Part shown: piece after piece, positions 1-6,985 of the stretch
How positions within the stretch are numbered: position 1 is the stretch's first letter
Layout of the letters: the number at the start of each line of letters is the position of its first letter
DNA from: an uncultured Collinsella sp.
Lineage (GTDB): Bacteria > Actinomycetota > Coriobacteriia > Coriobacteriales > Coriobacteriaceae
NCBI GenBank assembly: GCA_900547345.1
Contig: URGG01000063.1
Coordinates: 1 to 11,423, forward strand
Length of the DNA: 11,423 nucleotides
Direction: 5' to 3'
Translations under genes and position numbers: made by a program
The notes under the pieces: generated by a model
The model's database searches: none
What the model saw: the letters and a program-made list of their open reading frames with translations, nothing else
What the model was told of the DNA's origin: nothing

Positions 1-1149
1 GTCGATGGCGACGGAGAGGTCGCGGCGGTCGCTGGATTGGGCTCCGCGGTCATCGATCTCGCAGAACAGGTCAGTCTGGATGCCGCCTTGGTGGTCGAAG
101 TCGCTCATGCCGATGCCCGCTAAGCGAACATGCATGCCATCCTGCCAGATGTTGTCGAGCAGTTCGAGTGCAACCGCCACGAAGATGTTCTCATCGTCGG
201 TCGGATGAGGCAGCCGGCGCTGTGCCGTACGCCCGCTGCCATACGAATACTTAAGCTTGAGCGTTACCGTGGCACCCGTCAGCCCCTGACGGCGCAGGCG
301 GCGTCCCACTGACTCTCCCAACAGCGCAATCGCCGCCTCAATATCCCCACGCTCAGTTAAATCTTTAGCAAAGGTGCGTTCATTGCTGACCGACTTGACC
401 TCGCGCTCTTCATCGAGGCTCGTGACTTCGGAGATTTCGAGTCCCAGCGCACGCTGGCGCATGCGTTCGCCGTTGACGCCAAAAATAGAGGCCAAGGTGG
501 ATTCCGGTGCACGTGATAGCTCGCCGAGGGTGTAGATGCGCATGCGGCGCAGTCGCTCCTCGGCCGAGCGCCCGATGCCGCTCATGGCAGATACCGGCAG
601 CGCGGCCAAAAAGCGCTGCTCGGTTCCGGGGCGCACGATGGTCAGCCCAAACGGCTTATCCCGCTCGCTTGCGATCTTTGCGACCGTCTTGTTGCAGCCC
701 ACGCCAATGGAGCAGGTCACTCCCAGCCCCGCCACGCGGTCGCTTATACGCCGCGCAACCAGCAGCGGGTCTTCGGGCGCAAAGCGACCCGGTGTGATAT
801 CGATAAAGGCTTCGTCGATGGATACGCGCTCAACACGCGGGGTCTCGTCGGCGAGAATCGCCATGACCTGCGCGCTCACCTCGCGGTAGCGGTCAAAGTG
901 CCCGTGTGTCCAAATGGCTTGCGGGCACAAGCGCCGCGCCTCGGCCGAGGGCATGGCAGAGTGCACGCCAAAGCGACGCGCCTCATACGAACACGTGGAC
1001 ACGACGCCACGCGAATCGGCGTCTCCGCCCACGATGAGCGGCTTTCCGCGCCATTCGGGATGATCGAGCATTTCCACGCTCGCAAAAAACGCATCAAGGT
1101 CCATCAGGCCCACCGCCGGACCCGTCCAGGGAGGCGGCGTGACGCCCAT
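1..1149 (-). CDS. dinB: DNA polymerase IV (DinB, Y-family translesion polymerase), 3' end outside window
   Basis: Error-prone Y-family polymerase that copies past damaged bases and binds the sliding clamp. Reading the minus strand from ATG at 1149 gives 383 open codons to the window edge. The N-terminus has MDLDAFFASVE, with D17 as a metal-binding Asp and F22 at the steric-gate position. SIDEAF (residues 110-115) supplies the catalytic D112/E113. A helix-hairpin-helix stretch (MSGIGRSAEERL) and the little-finger domain follow, and a clamp-binding QTDLF motif begins at residue 358. E. coli Pol IV is 351 aa, so only a short tail should be missing. Start choice: ATG 1149 has GAGGA 4 bases upstream. 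An in-frame ATG at 1188 adds 13 residues and sits about 7 bases after a TATACT box, so a leaderless start there is possible. Divergent from rpsP. The family call is firm; the exact start is not. Confidence 0.93.
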   Translation of the reverse strand, partial: MGVTPPPWTGPAVGLMDLDAFFASVEMLDHPEWRGKPLIVGGDADSRGVVSTCSYEARRFGVHSAMPSAEARRLCPQAIWTHGHFDRYREVSAQVMAILADETPRVERVSIDEAFIDITPGRFAPEDPLLVARRISDRVAGLGVTCSIGVGCNKTVAKIASERDKPFGLTIVRPGTEQRFLAALPVSAMSGIGRSAEERLRRMRIYTLGELSRAPESTLASIFGVNGERMRQRALGLEISEVTSLDEEREVKSVSNERTFAKDLTERGDIEAAIALLGESVGRRLRRQGLTGATVTLKLKYSYGSGRTAQRRLPHPTDDENIFVAVALELLDNIWQDGMHVRLAGIGMSDFDHQGGIQTDLFCEIDDRGAQSSDRRDLSVAID

Positions 1150-1194
1150 GGCATCCTCATAACCGTATGTATGTTCGCGTCTTTCCATGTCATG

Positions 1195-1200
1195 AGTATA
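1195..1200 (-). promoter_or_regulatory. Candidate -10 box for dinB
   Basis: The minus strand reads TATACT here, 5 of 6 to the TATAAT consensus. The expected transcription start falls on or beside the ATG at 1188, giving either a leaderless dinB mRNA or a leader of about 40 bases to ATG 1149. No TTGACA-like -35 lies 16-18 bases upstream, so this rests on the -10 alone. Confidence 0.35.
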
Positions 1201-1232
1201 CCGCGCAGCTCATGTGGGGTGCGTGTATGTGC

Positions 1233-1260
1233 TTGCAAATCCCGAATTCTTGTCTAAGAT
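1233..1260 (+). promoter_or_regulatory. Candidate distal rpsP promoter (P1)
   Basis: TTGCAA (1233-1238) and TAAGAT (1255-1260) are separated by 16 bases, a reasonable sigma-A-type pair. Transcription would begin near 1267 and give a leader of about 120 bases before rpsP. It lies back to back with the dinB -10 box. Confidence 0.4.
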
Positions 1261-1304
1261 ATGGATTTGCCCTCGACTACACCGAAGAAGTTGGTCTCAC
1301 GGAC

Positions 1305-1333
1305 TTCACCTGCCCGCGTCGATGGCGTATTAT
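1305..1333 (+). promoter_or_regulatory. Candidate proximal rpsP promoter (P2)
   Basis: TTCACC (1305-1310) and TATTAT (1328-1333) are separated by 17 bases. Transcription would begin near 1340 and give a leader of about 50 bases that still contains the 1356-1370 hairpin and the ribosome binding site. Only motif resemblance supports it. Confidence 0.42.
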
Positions 1334-1355
1334 GTTCAACTGTTTGTTTGTAGTT

Positions 1356-1383
1356 GCAGCCTAAAGCTGCTTGGTTGGAGGAG
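1356..1383 (+). promoter_or_regulatory. rpsP leader hairpin and ribosome binding site
   Basis: GCAGC (1356-1360) and GCTGC (1366-1370) can pair around a CTAAA loop. The strong Shine-Dalgarno GGAGGAG follows at 1377-1383, six bases before a TTG codon at 1390. This RBS fixes the rpsP start at TTG 1390 rather than at the in-frame TTG at 1354, which has no RBS and would add 12 residues not seen in S16 proteins. Confidence 0.55.
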
Positions 1384-1389
1384 TTTCCT

Positions 1390-1731
1390 TTGGCAGTCAA
1401 GATTCGCCTTGCTCGTCACGGCGCTAAGAAGCGTCCGTACTACCGTGTCGTCGTCGCCGATTCCCGCGCCCCGCGTGACGGTCGTATCATCGAGGAGGTT
1501 GGCCGCTACAACCCGATGACCGCCCCCAAGACCATCAACCTCGACCTCGAGAAGATCGCCGACTGGCAGTCCAAGGGCGCTCAGCTCACCGACGCCGTCG
1601 CCGCTCTGGTCAAGGCCGCTAACGAGGGCGAGAAGACCGAGACCGTCGTCAAGAAGTCCAAGAAGCAGCTCGCCAAAGAGGCCGAGGCCGCTAAGGCTGC
1701 CGCTGAGGCCGCTGAGGGCGCCGAGGAGTAA
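1390..1731 (+). CDS. rpsP: 30S ribosomal protein S16
   Basis: Small-subunit ribosomal protein needed for 30S assembly. The product is 113 aa and starts with the S16 signature AVKIRLARHGAKKRPYYRVV, followed by ADSRAPRDGRIIEEVGRYNP. The S16 core ends near residue 80. Residues about 81-113 form a low-complexity Lys- then Ala/Glu-rich tail, longer than the compact S16 of E. coli (82 aa) but of a type common in actinobacterial S16. It uses a TTG start preceded by GGAGGAG. It is the first gene of the rpsP-khpA-rimM-trmD-lepB cluster; its last codons carry the GAGGAG that serves the next gene, suggesting translational coupling. Confidence 0.96.
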   Translation: MAVKIRLARHGAKKRPYYRVVVADSRAPRDGRIIEEVGRYNPMTAPKTINLDLEKIADWQSKGAQLTDAVAALVKAANEGEKTETVVKKSKKQLAKEAEAAKAAAEAAEGAEE

Positions 1732-1734
1732 ATC

Positions 1735-2019
1735 GTGCCTGAGGTTGACGCTGCACAGCTCGAGGGTGAGGCAATGCTCTCAGATCGCATCGCCGATCTC
1801 GTCGAATATCTCGTTGTTCAGATCGTCGACGACCCGGATTCCGTGAGCCTTGAGGTCATCGATGGTGACGACGCCTCTACGATTGAGGTTTCGGTCGCCG
1901 AGGATGACGTCGCTAAGGTCATCGGCCGTCGTGGCCGTACCATCAAGGCCATTCGCACGCTCGCCCGTGCACTGGCCGCTCGCCTCGACACTGCTGTCGA
2001 GGTAGAGGTTCTGGGCTAG
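1735..2019 (+). CDS. khpA: KhpA-like KH-domain RNA-binding protein
   Basis: Small RNA-binding protein with one type II KH domain, found between rpsP and rimM in many Gram-positive bacteria. In some species KhpA pairs with KhpB and affects cell-division and sRNA/mRNA biology; the partner is not in this window. The GXXG loop is visible as GRRG (residues 64-67) within VAKVIGRRGRTIKAIRTLARA. Starting at GTG 1735 gives 94 aa with GAGGAG six bases upstream (inside the rpsP end). An alternative ATG at 1774 gives 81 aa, nearer the usual family length, and has GAGGG seven bases upstream. Both starts are credible. The frame begins 3 bases after the rpsP stop, and rimM begins 4 bases after this stop, so all three are very likely on one transcript. 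Confidence 0.88.
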   Translation: MPEVDAAQLEGEAMLSDRIADLVEYLVVQIVDDPDSVSLEVIDGDDASTIEVSVAEDDVAKVIGRRGRTIKAIRTLARALAARLDTAVEVEVLG

Positions 2020-2032
2020 GACCTTGAGGTCC
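2019..2032 (+). promoter_or_regulatory. Small hairpin with the rimM start codon in its loop
   Basis: GGACC (2019-2023) and GGTCC (2028-2032) are perfect complements around the tetraloop TTGA (2024-2027), whose first three bases are the rimM TTG start. The 5' arm includes the last base of the khpA stop codon. No good Shine-Dalgarno lies at normal spacing (only AGGA at 2018-2021, too close). Ribosomes finishing khpA would melt the stem, consistent with rimM depending on translational coupling. Confidence 0.4.
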
Positions 2033-2545
2033 CAGTACAAAAACATCGCCCGTGTGGTCAAGCCGCACGGAAGGAAGGGGGAGGTCCTCGCGCAGCCGCT
2101 GCGGGGGCTTCCTTCTGTATTAGAGCCGGGTATGCGCGTCGCCCTGACGCCGCCGGCGCTCAAGCGCGACCGCTTTTGCACGGTCGTGTCCGTCACCGAT
2201 ACGGGCGATGGCGATCTGGTCTCGTTTGAGGGCATTGACGACTTGACAGCCGCCGAGGGCATCACGGGATGCTACGTGCTGGCAAATCGTGACGACTTTG
2301 AGCTCGATTCGCTCGACGCTGCCTATACCGACCTGATGGGTCGCGAGGTGGTCGACGAGCGCTTCGGTTTACTCGGCACGATCGTCGAGATCATGTCGAC
2401 GCCCGCTAACGATGTTTGGGTTGTTGAGGGCGATCGGTATGGCGAGGTACTGATTCCCGTGATCGAGCAGGTCGTGCTCGATCTTCCCGACACAGGAACA
2501 ATTTCCGTCCACGTTATGGACGGCCTGATCGATATGGACAAGTAG
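2024..2545 (+). CDS. rimM: Ribosome maturation factor RimM
   Basis: 30S assembly factor that binds ribosomal protein S19 and helps mature the 16S rRNA 3' (head) domain. The product is 173 aa, normal for the family. The N-terminal beta-barrel has YKNIARVVKPHGRKGEVLAQ (residues 5-24), with the conserved HGxxGE turn. The C-terminal PRC-barrel covers about 95-170 and ends with NDVWVVEG and EVLIPVIEQVV. The TTG at 2024 is the only usable start between an in-frame TAG at 2003 and the conserved N-terminus; the next candidate, GTG 2054, would cut into it. Placement directly after khpA and before trmD matches the usual rimM-trmD pairing. The start codon lies in a hairpin loop. Confidence 0.94.
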   Translation: MRSQYKNIARVVKPHGRKGEVLAQPLRGLPSVLEPGMRVALTPPALKRDRFCTVVSVTDTGDGDLVSFEGIDDLTAAEGITGCYVLANRDDFELDSLDAAYTDLMGREVVDERFGLLGTIVEIMSTPANDVWVVEGDRYGEVLIPVIEQVVLDLPDTGTISVHVMDGLIDMDK

Positions 2546-2555
2546 GGAGGACAAC

Positions 2556-3314
2556 ATGCTGATCGAGACCCTTTCGGTCTTTCCCGAGATGTTTGAGCCC
2601 GTCATGTCCACATCGATCTTGGGCCGCGCCCGCAAGGCCGGCCTTTTTGATTTTAAGGCGTATAACCTGCGCGACTGGACGCACGACCGCCATCGTACCG
2701 TCGATGACGAGCCGTACGGCGGCGGGCAGGGCATGCTCATGAAGGTCGAGCCTATTGCCGAGGCCATCGAGGCCATCAGCTCCGAGGGTCCCAAGCCCAC
2801 CGTAGTGTTCTTCACCCCCTGTGGCGAGCCTTTTACGCAGCGTGTGGCCGAGCGCCTGCTCAAAAGTGAGCGCCTGCTGTTTGTGTGCAGTCGCTACGAG
2901 GGCGTCGACGAGCGCGCGTATGCGTATGCCGATGAGCGTCTGTCGATCGGCGACTACGTGCTCACGGGCGGCGAGCTTCCCGCTATGGTCGTTGCCGATG
3001 CCGTCGTACGCCTGATTCCCGGCGCCCTGGGCGACGAGATGAGCAACGTGGACGAGTCGTTCTCGACCGCCGAGGATGGAGGCCTGCTCGAGTACGCGCA
3101 GTATACCCGTCCTGCCGAGTTCAACGGCGAGGGCGTGCCTCCGGTGCTTGTGAGCGGCGATCACGCCAAGGTCGATGCCTGGCGTCGCAAGAACGCCATC
3201 GAGCGCACCTGCCGCTGGCGTCCCGACTTGATCGAGACGGTGCGGCTCACGCCCGAGGAGCGCGCTTACGCGCAGGAGATTCTTGACGCTTCGTATTCGC
3301 AGAGCGAGGAGTGA
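2556..3314 (+). CDS. trmD: tRNA (guanine-N1)-methyltransferase TrmD
   Basis: SPOUT-family enzyme that uses S-adenosylmethionine to make m1G37 in tRNAs, preventing +1 frameshifting. The product is 252 aa, typical length. DDEPYGGGQGM (residues 50-60) and the trefoil-knot elements CSRYEGVDER (111-120) and SIGDYVLTGGELPAM (130-144) are present, followed by YTRPAEFNGEGVPPVLVSGDH and WRRKNAIERT for tRNA binding. Two oddities: the usual CGRYEG reads CSRYEG (Ser112), and the segment before GLLE is a few residues longer (STAEDGG) than in E. coli, around the expected catalytic Asp. ATG 2556 has GGGAGG at 2545-2550, five bases upstream and overlapping the rimM stop. The gene end overlaps the lepB start region. 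Confidence 0.96.
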   Translation: MLIETLSVFPEMFEPVMSTSILGRARKAGLFDFKAYNLRDWTHDRHRTVDDEPYGGGQGMLMKVEPIAEAIEAISSEGPKPTVVFFTPCGEPFTQRVAERLLKSERLLFVCSRYEGVDERAYAYADERLSIGDYVLTGGELPAMVVADAVVRLIPGALGDEMSNVDESFSTAEDGGLLEYAQYTRPAEFNGEGVPPVLVSGDHAKVDAWRRKNAIERTCRWRPDLIETVRLTPEERAYAQEILDASYSQSEE

Positions 3315-3316
3315 GT

Positions 3317-3880
3317 ATGGTTCCTACGCAACATTCCGCGTTGAGGGGCGCTTTTGAGTGGATCGCGGTCATCGCGATCGCGCTCGTGGCCACGTTCCTG
3401 ATCCGCACTTTTGTGGTCGAGCCCTTTGTGGTGCCCACCGGTTCTATGGAGGACACGATCGAGATTGGCGACCAGATCCTGGCGCAAAAGGTGAGCCTCG
3501 AGCTCGGTCAGCCCGTCAAGCAGGGCGATATCGTGGTTTTTCACAACCCCGATGGCACCTCCGAGCATGATGTTCTTGTCAAGCGTGTTATTGCCACAGC
3601 CGGCCAGACGGTTGACCTGCAGGATGGCAAGGTGGTCGTTGACGGCCAAGCGCTCGACGAGGACTATACGACGGGCATGAGCTGGCCACTTTCGGTCCAA
3701 TCGCCCGGCGCTCAGGTAAGCTATCCCTACACCGTTCCCGACGGGTGCGTGTGGGTGATGGGCGACAACCGCGAAAACTCTGCCGACTCACGCTACTTTG
3801 GTCCCGTCGACCGTTCGGACCTGATCGCCGTGGCGCTCGTGCGTTACTGGCCGCTCAACCGTCTGGGCGCTATCGACTAA
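3317..3880 (+). CDS. lepB: Type I signal peptidase
   Basis: Membrane serine protease that removes signal peptides from secreted proteins. One N-terminal membrane segment (residues about 15-29, WIAVIAIALVATFLI) precedes the catalytic region, as in short Gram-positive SipS-type enzymes. Catalytic Ser43 lies in PTGSMEDTI and catalytic Lys89 in VLVKRVIATAG; box E reads GDNRENSADSRYFGP. The product is 187 aa from ATG 3317, chosen because GAGGAG (3306-3311) sits five bases upstream. A GTG at 3311 overlaps the trmD stop (GTGA) and would add two residues but has poor RBS spacing. In many Gram-positive genomes lepB follows rplS; here it follows trmD directly and rplS lies 7 kb away. Confidence 0.93.
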   Translation: MVPTQHSALRGAFEWIAVIAIALVATFLIRTFVVEPFVVPTGSMEDTIEIGDQILAQKVSLELGQPVKQGDIVVFHNPDGTSEHDVLVKRVIATAGQTVDLQDGKVVVDGQALDEDYTTGMSWPLSVQSPGAQVSYPYTVPDGCVWVMGDNRENSADSRYFGPVDRSDLIAVALVRYWPLNRLGAID

Positions 3881-3887
3881 AAACCGC

Positions 3888-3893
3888 TATAGT
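3888..3893 (+). promoter_or_regulatory. Possible -10 box for glyQ
   Basis: TATAGT lies in the 59-base gap between lepB and glyQ, followed by a short AGTAC repeat. There is no convincing -35 at 16-18 bases. The gap is too short for a T-box or other riboswitch. The glyQ ribosome binding site is probably GAGGGG at 3923-3928, 11 bases before ATG 3940, which is rather long. glyQS may equally be read through from lepB. Confidence 0.25.
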
Positions 3894-3939
3894 ACAGTAC
3901 CTAACCGTGTAATCGTTTCGACGAGGGGATATTAGAGGC

Positions 3940-4851
3940 ATGAACGCTTCATCGCTTTCCTTCCAAGACATCATCCTGCGCCTCCAGCAGTACTGGGGCG
4001 AGCAGGGCTGCGTTATTATGCAGCCCTACGACTCCGAGGTCGGTGCCGGTACCTTCCATACCGCGACCACGCTGCGCTCGCTCGGTCCCGCCGAGTGGCG
4101 CACCTGCTATGCGCAGCCCTGCCGCCGTCCCACCGACGGCCGCTACGGCGAGAACCCCAACCGCATGCAGCACTACTATCAGTTCCAGGTGCTTATCAAG
4201 CCCTCGCCGGTCAACGCCCAGGAGCTCTACCTGGGGTCTCTTGCCGCCATTGGCTTGGACCCCAACGACCATGACGTCCGCTTTGTCGAGGACGACTGGG
4301 AGAGCCCGACGCTCGGCGCCTGGGGCCTTGGCTGGGAGGTCTGGCTCAATGGCATGGAGGTCACGCAGTTTACGTACTTCCAGCAGGTGGGCGGCATCGA
4401 GGTCGACCCCGTGCCCGTCGAGATCACCTACGGCCTGGAGCGTATCGCCATGTACGCCCAGGGCGTTAACTCGGTCTACGACCTGGTGTGGAGCTACCTG
4501 CCCGACGGCACGCCCATGACCTATGGCGACGTGTTCCTCGAGAACGAGCGCGAGTTCAGTGCCTATAACTTTGAGGTCGCCAACGTCGAGATGATGCGTC
4601 AGAAGTTTGACGACTACGAGGCCGAGTGCCATTCCTGCCTGGAGCGCAAGCTGCCGCTGCCGGCATATGACTGCGTCATGAAGTGCAGCCACGCTTTCAA
4701 CCTGCTCGATGCTCGCGGCGCCCTGTCCGCGGTCGAGCGTGCCAACTACATCCTGCGCGTCCGCGCCGTCGCCAAGGCGTGCTGCGAGGCCTACATGGCC
4801 GAGGTCGCCGGAGTCAACGAGAATGCCGATCAGGAAGGCGAGGTGGCGTAA
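3940..4851 (+). CDS. glyQ: Glycyl-tRNA synthetase alpha subunit
   Basis: Catalytic alpha subunit of the bacterial alpha2beta2 glycyl-tRNA synthetase; it activates glycine with ATP and, with GlyS, charges tRNA-Gly. The product is 303 aa, normal length. The class II core shows FQDIILRLQQYWGEQGCVIMQPYD at the N-terminus (as FQDII, then WGEQGC and MQPYD), a motif-2 region RPTDGRYGENPNR (residues 63-75) and a motif-3 region EITYGLERIAMY (about 161-172). Cys residues near CHSCLERK and CVMKCSH are visible late in the protein. glyS begins 3 bases after its stop, as expected for subunits made in equal amounts. Many other actinobacteria use a single-chain alpha2 GlyRS instead, so the two-subunit form is a lineage clue. 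Confidence 0.97.
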   Translation: MNASSLSFQDIILRLQQYWGEQGCVIMQPYDSEVGAGTFHTATTLRSLGPAEWRTCYAQPCRRPTDGRYGENPNRMQHYYQFQVLIKPSPVNAQELYLGSLAAIGLDPNDHDVRFVEDDWESPTLGAWGLGWEVWLNGMEVTQFTYFQQVGGIEVDPVPVEITYGLERIAMYAQGVNSVYDLVWSYLPDGTPMTYGDVFLENEREFSAYNFEVANVEMMRQKFDDYEAECHSCLERKLPLPAYDCVMKCSHAFNLLDARGALSAVERANYILRVRAVAKACCEAYMAEVAGVNENADQEGEVA

Positions 4852-4854
4852 GCC

Positions 4855-6951
4855 ATGGCAGACGCTAAGGATTTCCTGTTTGAGATCGGTACGGAAGAAA
4901 TGCCCTCCGCACCGCTGAACAATGCCGTCAAGCAGCTTGGCACCATGATCGCCAAGGGTCTCGACGAGGCCGGTCTGGCCCACGGCGAGGTCCGTGTGAT
5001 CTCGAGCCCGCGCCGCCTGGCTGCGCTCGTTGCCGACGTCGCCACCGCGACCGACGAGGTTCACGAGGTCAAGCGCGGCCCCGCGGCCAACATCGCCTTC
5101 GATGCCGACGGTAACGCCACCAAGGCCGCCCAGGGCTTCGCCCGCAAGTGCGGTGTGGCTGCCGAGGATCTGGTCCGTCGCGAGGACACCGACGGCCGTG
5201 AGTACGTCTTTGCCGAGAAGAACATCCCTTCCGCCCCGGCCACCCCGATCCTGACGGCCCTGTGCGAGAAGACTATCGCTGGCCTGCAGTGGCCCAACTA
5301 CCGCTCTCAGCGCTGGGGTCACGAGCATGCGACCTTTGTTCGTCCGGTCCGCTGGATCTGCTGCCTTCTGGGCGAGGACGTTGTGCCCGTGTCGTTTGCC
5401 GACGTGACGAGCGGCAACACCACGCGCGGTCATCGCGTGCTTGGCCCCGGTGACCATGTGGTCGCCAGCCCCGCTGTTTACGAGCAGGTGCTCGAGGACG
5501 CCGGTGTGCTTTCTGCCGAGCGCCGTCGCGAGGCCATCCTTGCCGGTATCGCCGAGGTCGAGGCTGCCCGTCCCGGCTGCCATGTCGATACGCCCAAGAA
5601 GGTCTTTGAGGAGGTCATTAACCTCTGCGAGTGGCCGACGGTGCTTGTCGGTACCTTCGACGAGGAGTTCCTCAAGGTCCCGCACGAGATCATCTGCGAG
5701 TCCATGCTCACCAACCAGCGCTACTTCCCGATCTATGACGGCGAGGGCAAGCTCACGCGTGAGTTCGTGGTCGTCTCCAACAGCAAGCCCGAGAACGCCG
5801 AGCGCGTGATCGACGGCAACGAGCGCGTTGTGCGTGCCCGTCTGGACGATGCCAAGTTCTTCTACGAGGAGGACTTGAAGATCTCCCTCGACGAGTTCCG
5901 TGAGCGTCTGGCCAAGGTTGCCTTCCAGGAGAAGCTCGGTAGCGTGCTCGCCAAGTCCGATCGCATCGAGCAGCTCGCGCTCGCTATTGCCCGTGAGGCA
6001 CACCTGGGTGCTCACCTGGCAGCCGATGCTGCTCGCGCCGCGCACCTGTGCAAGGCCGACCTGGTGTCTAACGCCGTCGTCGAGTTCACGAGCCAGCAGG
6101 GCGTGATGGGCGGTTATTACGCGACCGCGATGGGGGAGAACGACGAGGTCGCTCATGCTATTCGCGATCACTATCGTCCTCGCTTTGCCGGTGACGAGCT
6201 GCCCGAGGGCACCGTTGGCTGCATCGTGGCCTGTGCCGACAAGCTCGATACCATCGCCGGTATCTTTGCCATCGGCGAGCCCCCGACCGGCTCTTCGGAC
6301 CCCTACGCGCTGCGTCGTGCTGCTATCGGCATCATCAACATCCTGCGCGACCGTCTGCCGATCGACCCCACGTCGCTTATCGACTTCGCCCTTGAGCTCT
6401 ACAGCGAACAGGGCATTGAGTTCGACGCCGCCGAGGTCGCCCAGCAGGTTCGTGACTTCTTCCATGGCCGCCTGGTGAGCATGGCTCGCGACGAGAAGAT
6501 CCCGGCCGATACCGTTGCCGCCGTCTCCGCGGTACACATCATCGCCCCGTCCGTCTTCTTTGCCCGCTGCGCCGCCCTCGACGAGGCCCGCAAGAACGAC
6601 GCCGAGACGTTCGACAACCTTGCGACCGCCTATGCTCGCGCCGCGCATATCTCCAAGCCCGAGCTGGGCGTGGAGTACGACCGCAGCCTGATGGGCGAGG
6701 CCGAGCTCGCGCTTGCCGATGCCTCCGAGGCCGCTCAGACCGCTGTCGATGCCGCCCTTGCTGCCGAGGACTACCCGGCCGCATTTGCTGCCCTCGCCGC
6801 CCTGCGCGCGCCCATCGACCGTTTCTTCGATGAGGTTATGGTCATGGACAAGGACGAGCAGCTTCGCGATAATCGCCTTAAGCTGCTCAACCGCTTCGAG
6901 GCCGTTTTCTCCGGCATCGCCAACATCGGTGAGCTTGCCCGCAAAAAGTAA
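4855..6951 (+). CDS. glyS: Glycyl-tRNA synthetase beta subunit
   Basis: Beta subunit of tetrameric glycyl-tRNA synthetase, which binds tRNA-Gly. The product is 698 aa, normal for the family. It opens with the hallmark FLFEIGTEEMPSAPL, followed by the B3/B4-like N-terminal half. FRERLAKVAFQEKLGS (about 349-364), the HD-like segment HLCKADLVSNAVVEF and QGVMGGYY (about 397-420), FAGDELP, and PTGSSDPYALRRAA (about 476-490) are all family signatures. The C-terminus is the Ala-rich DALR-type anticodon-binding domain ending DKDEQLRDNRLKLLNRF. ATG 4855 has GAGGTGG (4840-4846) eight bases upstream, inside the glyQ end. ppsR begins 34 bases downstream, so glyQ-glyS-ppsR is probably one transcript. Confidence 0.97.
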   Translation: MADAKDFLFEIGTEEMPSAPLNNAVKQLGTMIAKGLDEAGLAHGEVRVISSPRRLAALVADVATATDEVHEVKRGPAANIAFDADGNATKAAQGFARKCGVAAEDLVRREDTDGREYVFAEKNIPSAPATPILTALCEKTIAGLQWPNYRSQRWGHEHATFVRPVRWICCLLGEDVVPVSFADVTSGNTTRGHRVLGPGDHVVASPAVYEQVLEDAGVLSAERRREAILAGIAEVEAARPGCHVDTPKKVFEEVINLCEWPTVLVGTFDEEFLKVPHEIICESMLTNQRYFPIYDGEGKLTREFVVVSNSKPENAERVIDGNERVVRARLDDAKFFYEEDLKISLDEFRERLAKVAFQEKLGSVLAKSDRIEQLALAIAREAHLGAHLAADAARAAHLCKADLVSNAVVEFTSQQGVMGGYYATAMGENDEVAHAIRDHYRPRFAGDELPEGTVGCIVACADKLDTIAGIFAIGEPPTGSSDPYALRRAAIGIINILRDRLPIDPTSLIDFALELYSEQGIEFDAAEVAQQVRDFFHGRLVSMARDEKIPADTVAAVSAVHIIAPSVFFARCAALDEARKNDAETFDNLATAYARAAHISKPELGVEYDRSLMGEAELALADASEAAQTAVDAALAAEDYPAAFAALAALRAPIDRFFDEVMVMDKDEQLRDNRLKLLNRFEAVFSGIANIGELARKK

Positions 6952-6958
6952 GCCAGCC

Positions 6959-6979
6959 TGCGCGTAAGCGCAAAAGGAG
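6959..6979 (+). promoter_or_regulatory. GNRA-capped hairpin and ribosome binding site before ppsR
   Basis: TGCGC (6959-6963) and GCGCA (6968-6972) pair around a GTAA (GNRA) loop. The Shine-Dalgarno AAGGAG follows at 6974-6979, six bases before ATG 6986. Without a T-run it is a poor terminator. The same stem sequence with a GAGA loop occurs before ppdK at 8072-8085. Confidence 0.45.
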
Positions 6980-6985
6980 CCCCGC

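Noticed and set aside
1161..1178. LexA/SOS box near dinB (CGAAC on the minus strand)
   Set aside because: Only one half-site is good: CGAAC-ATAC-ATACG does not match the expected second half GTTCG, so SOS control cannot be claimed.
507..1257. Plus-strand open frames within 507-1257
   Set aside because: They overlap the conserved dinB coding sequence on the minus strand, resemble no known protein and lack ribosome binding sites.
3881..3939. T-box or glycine riboswitch before glyQ
   Set aside because: The gap is only 59 bases and has no T-box sequence, specifier stem or terminator hairpin.
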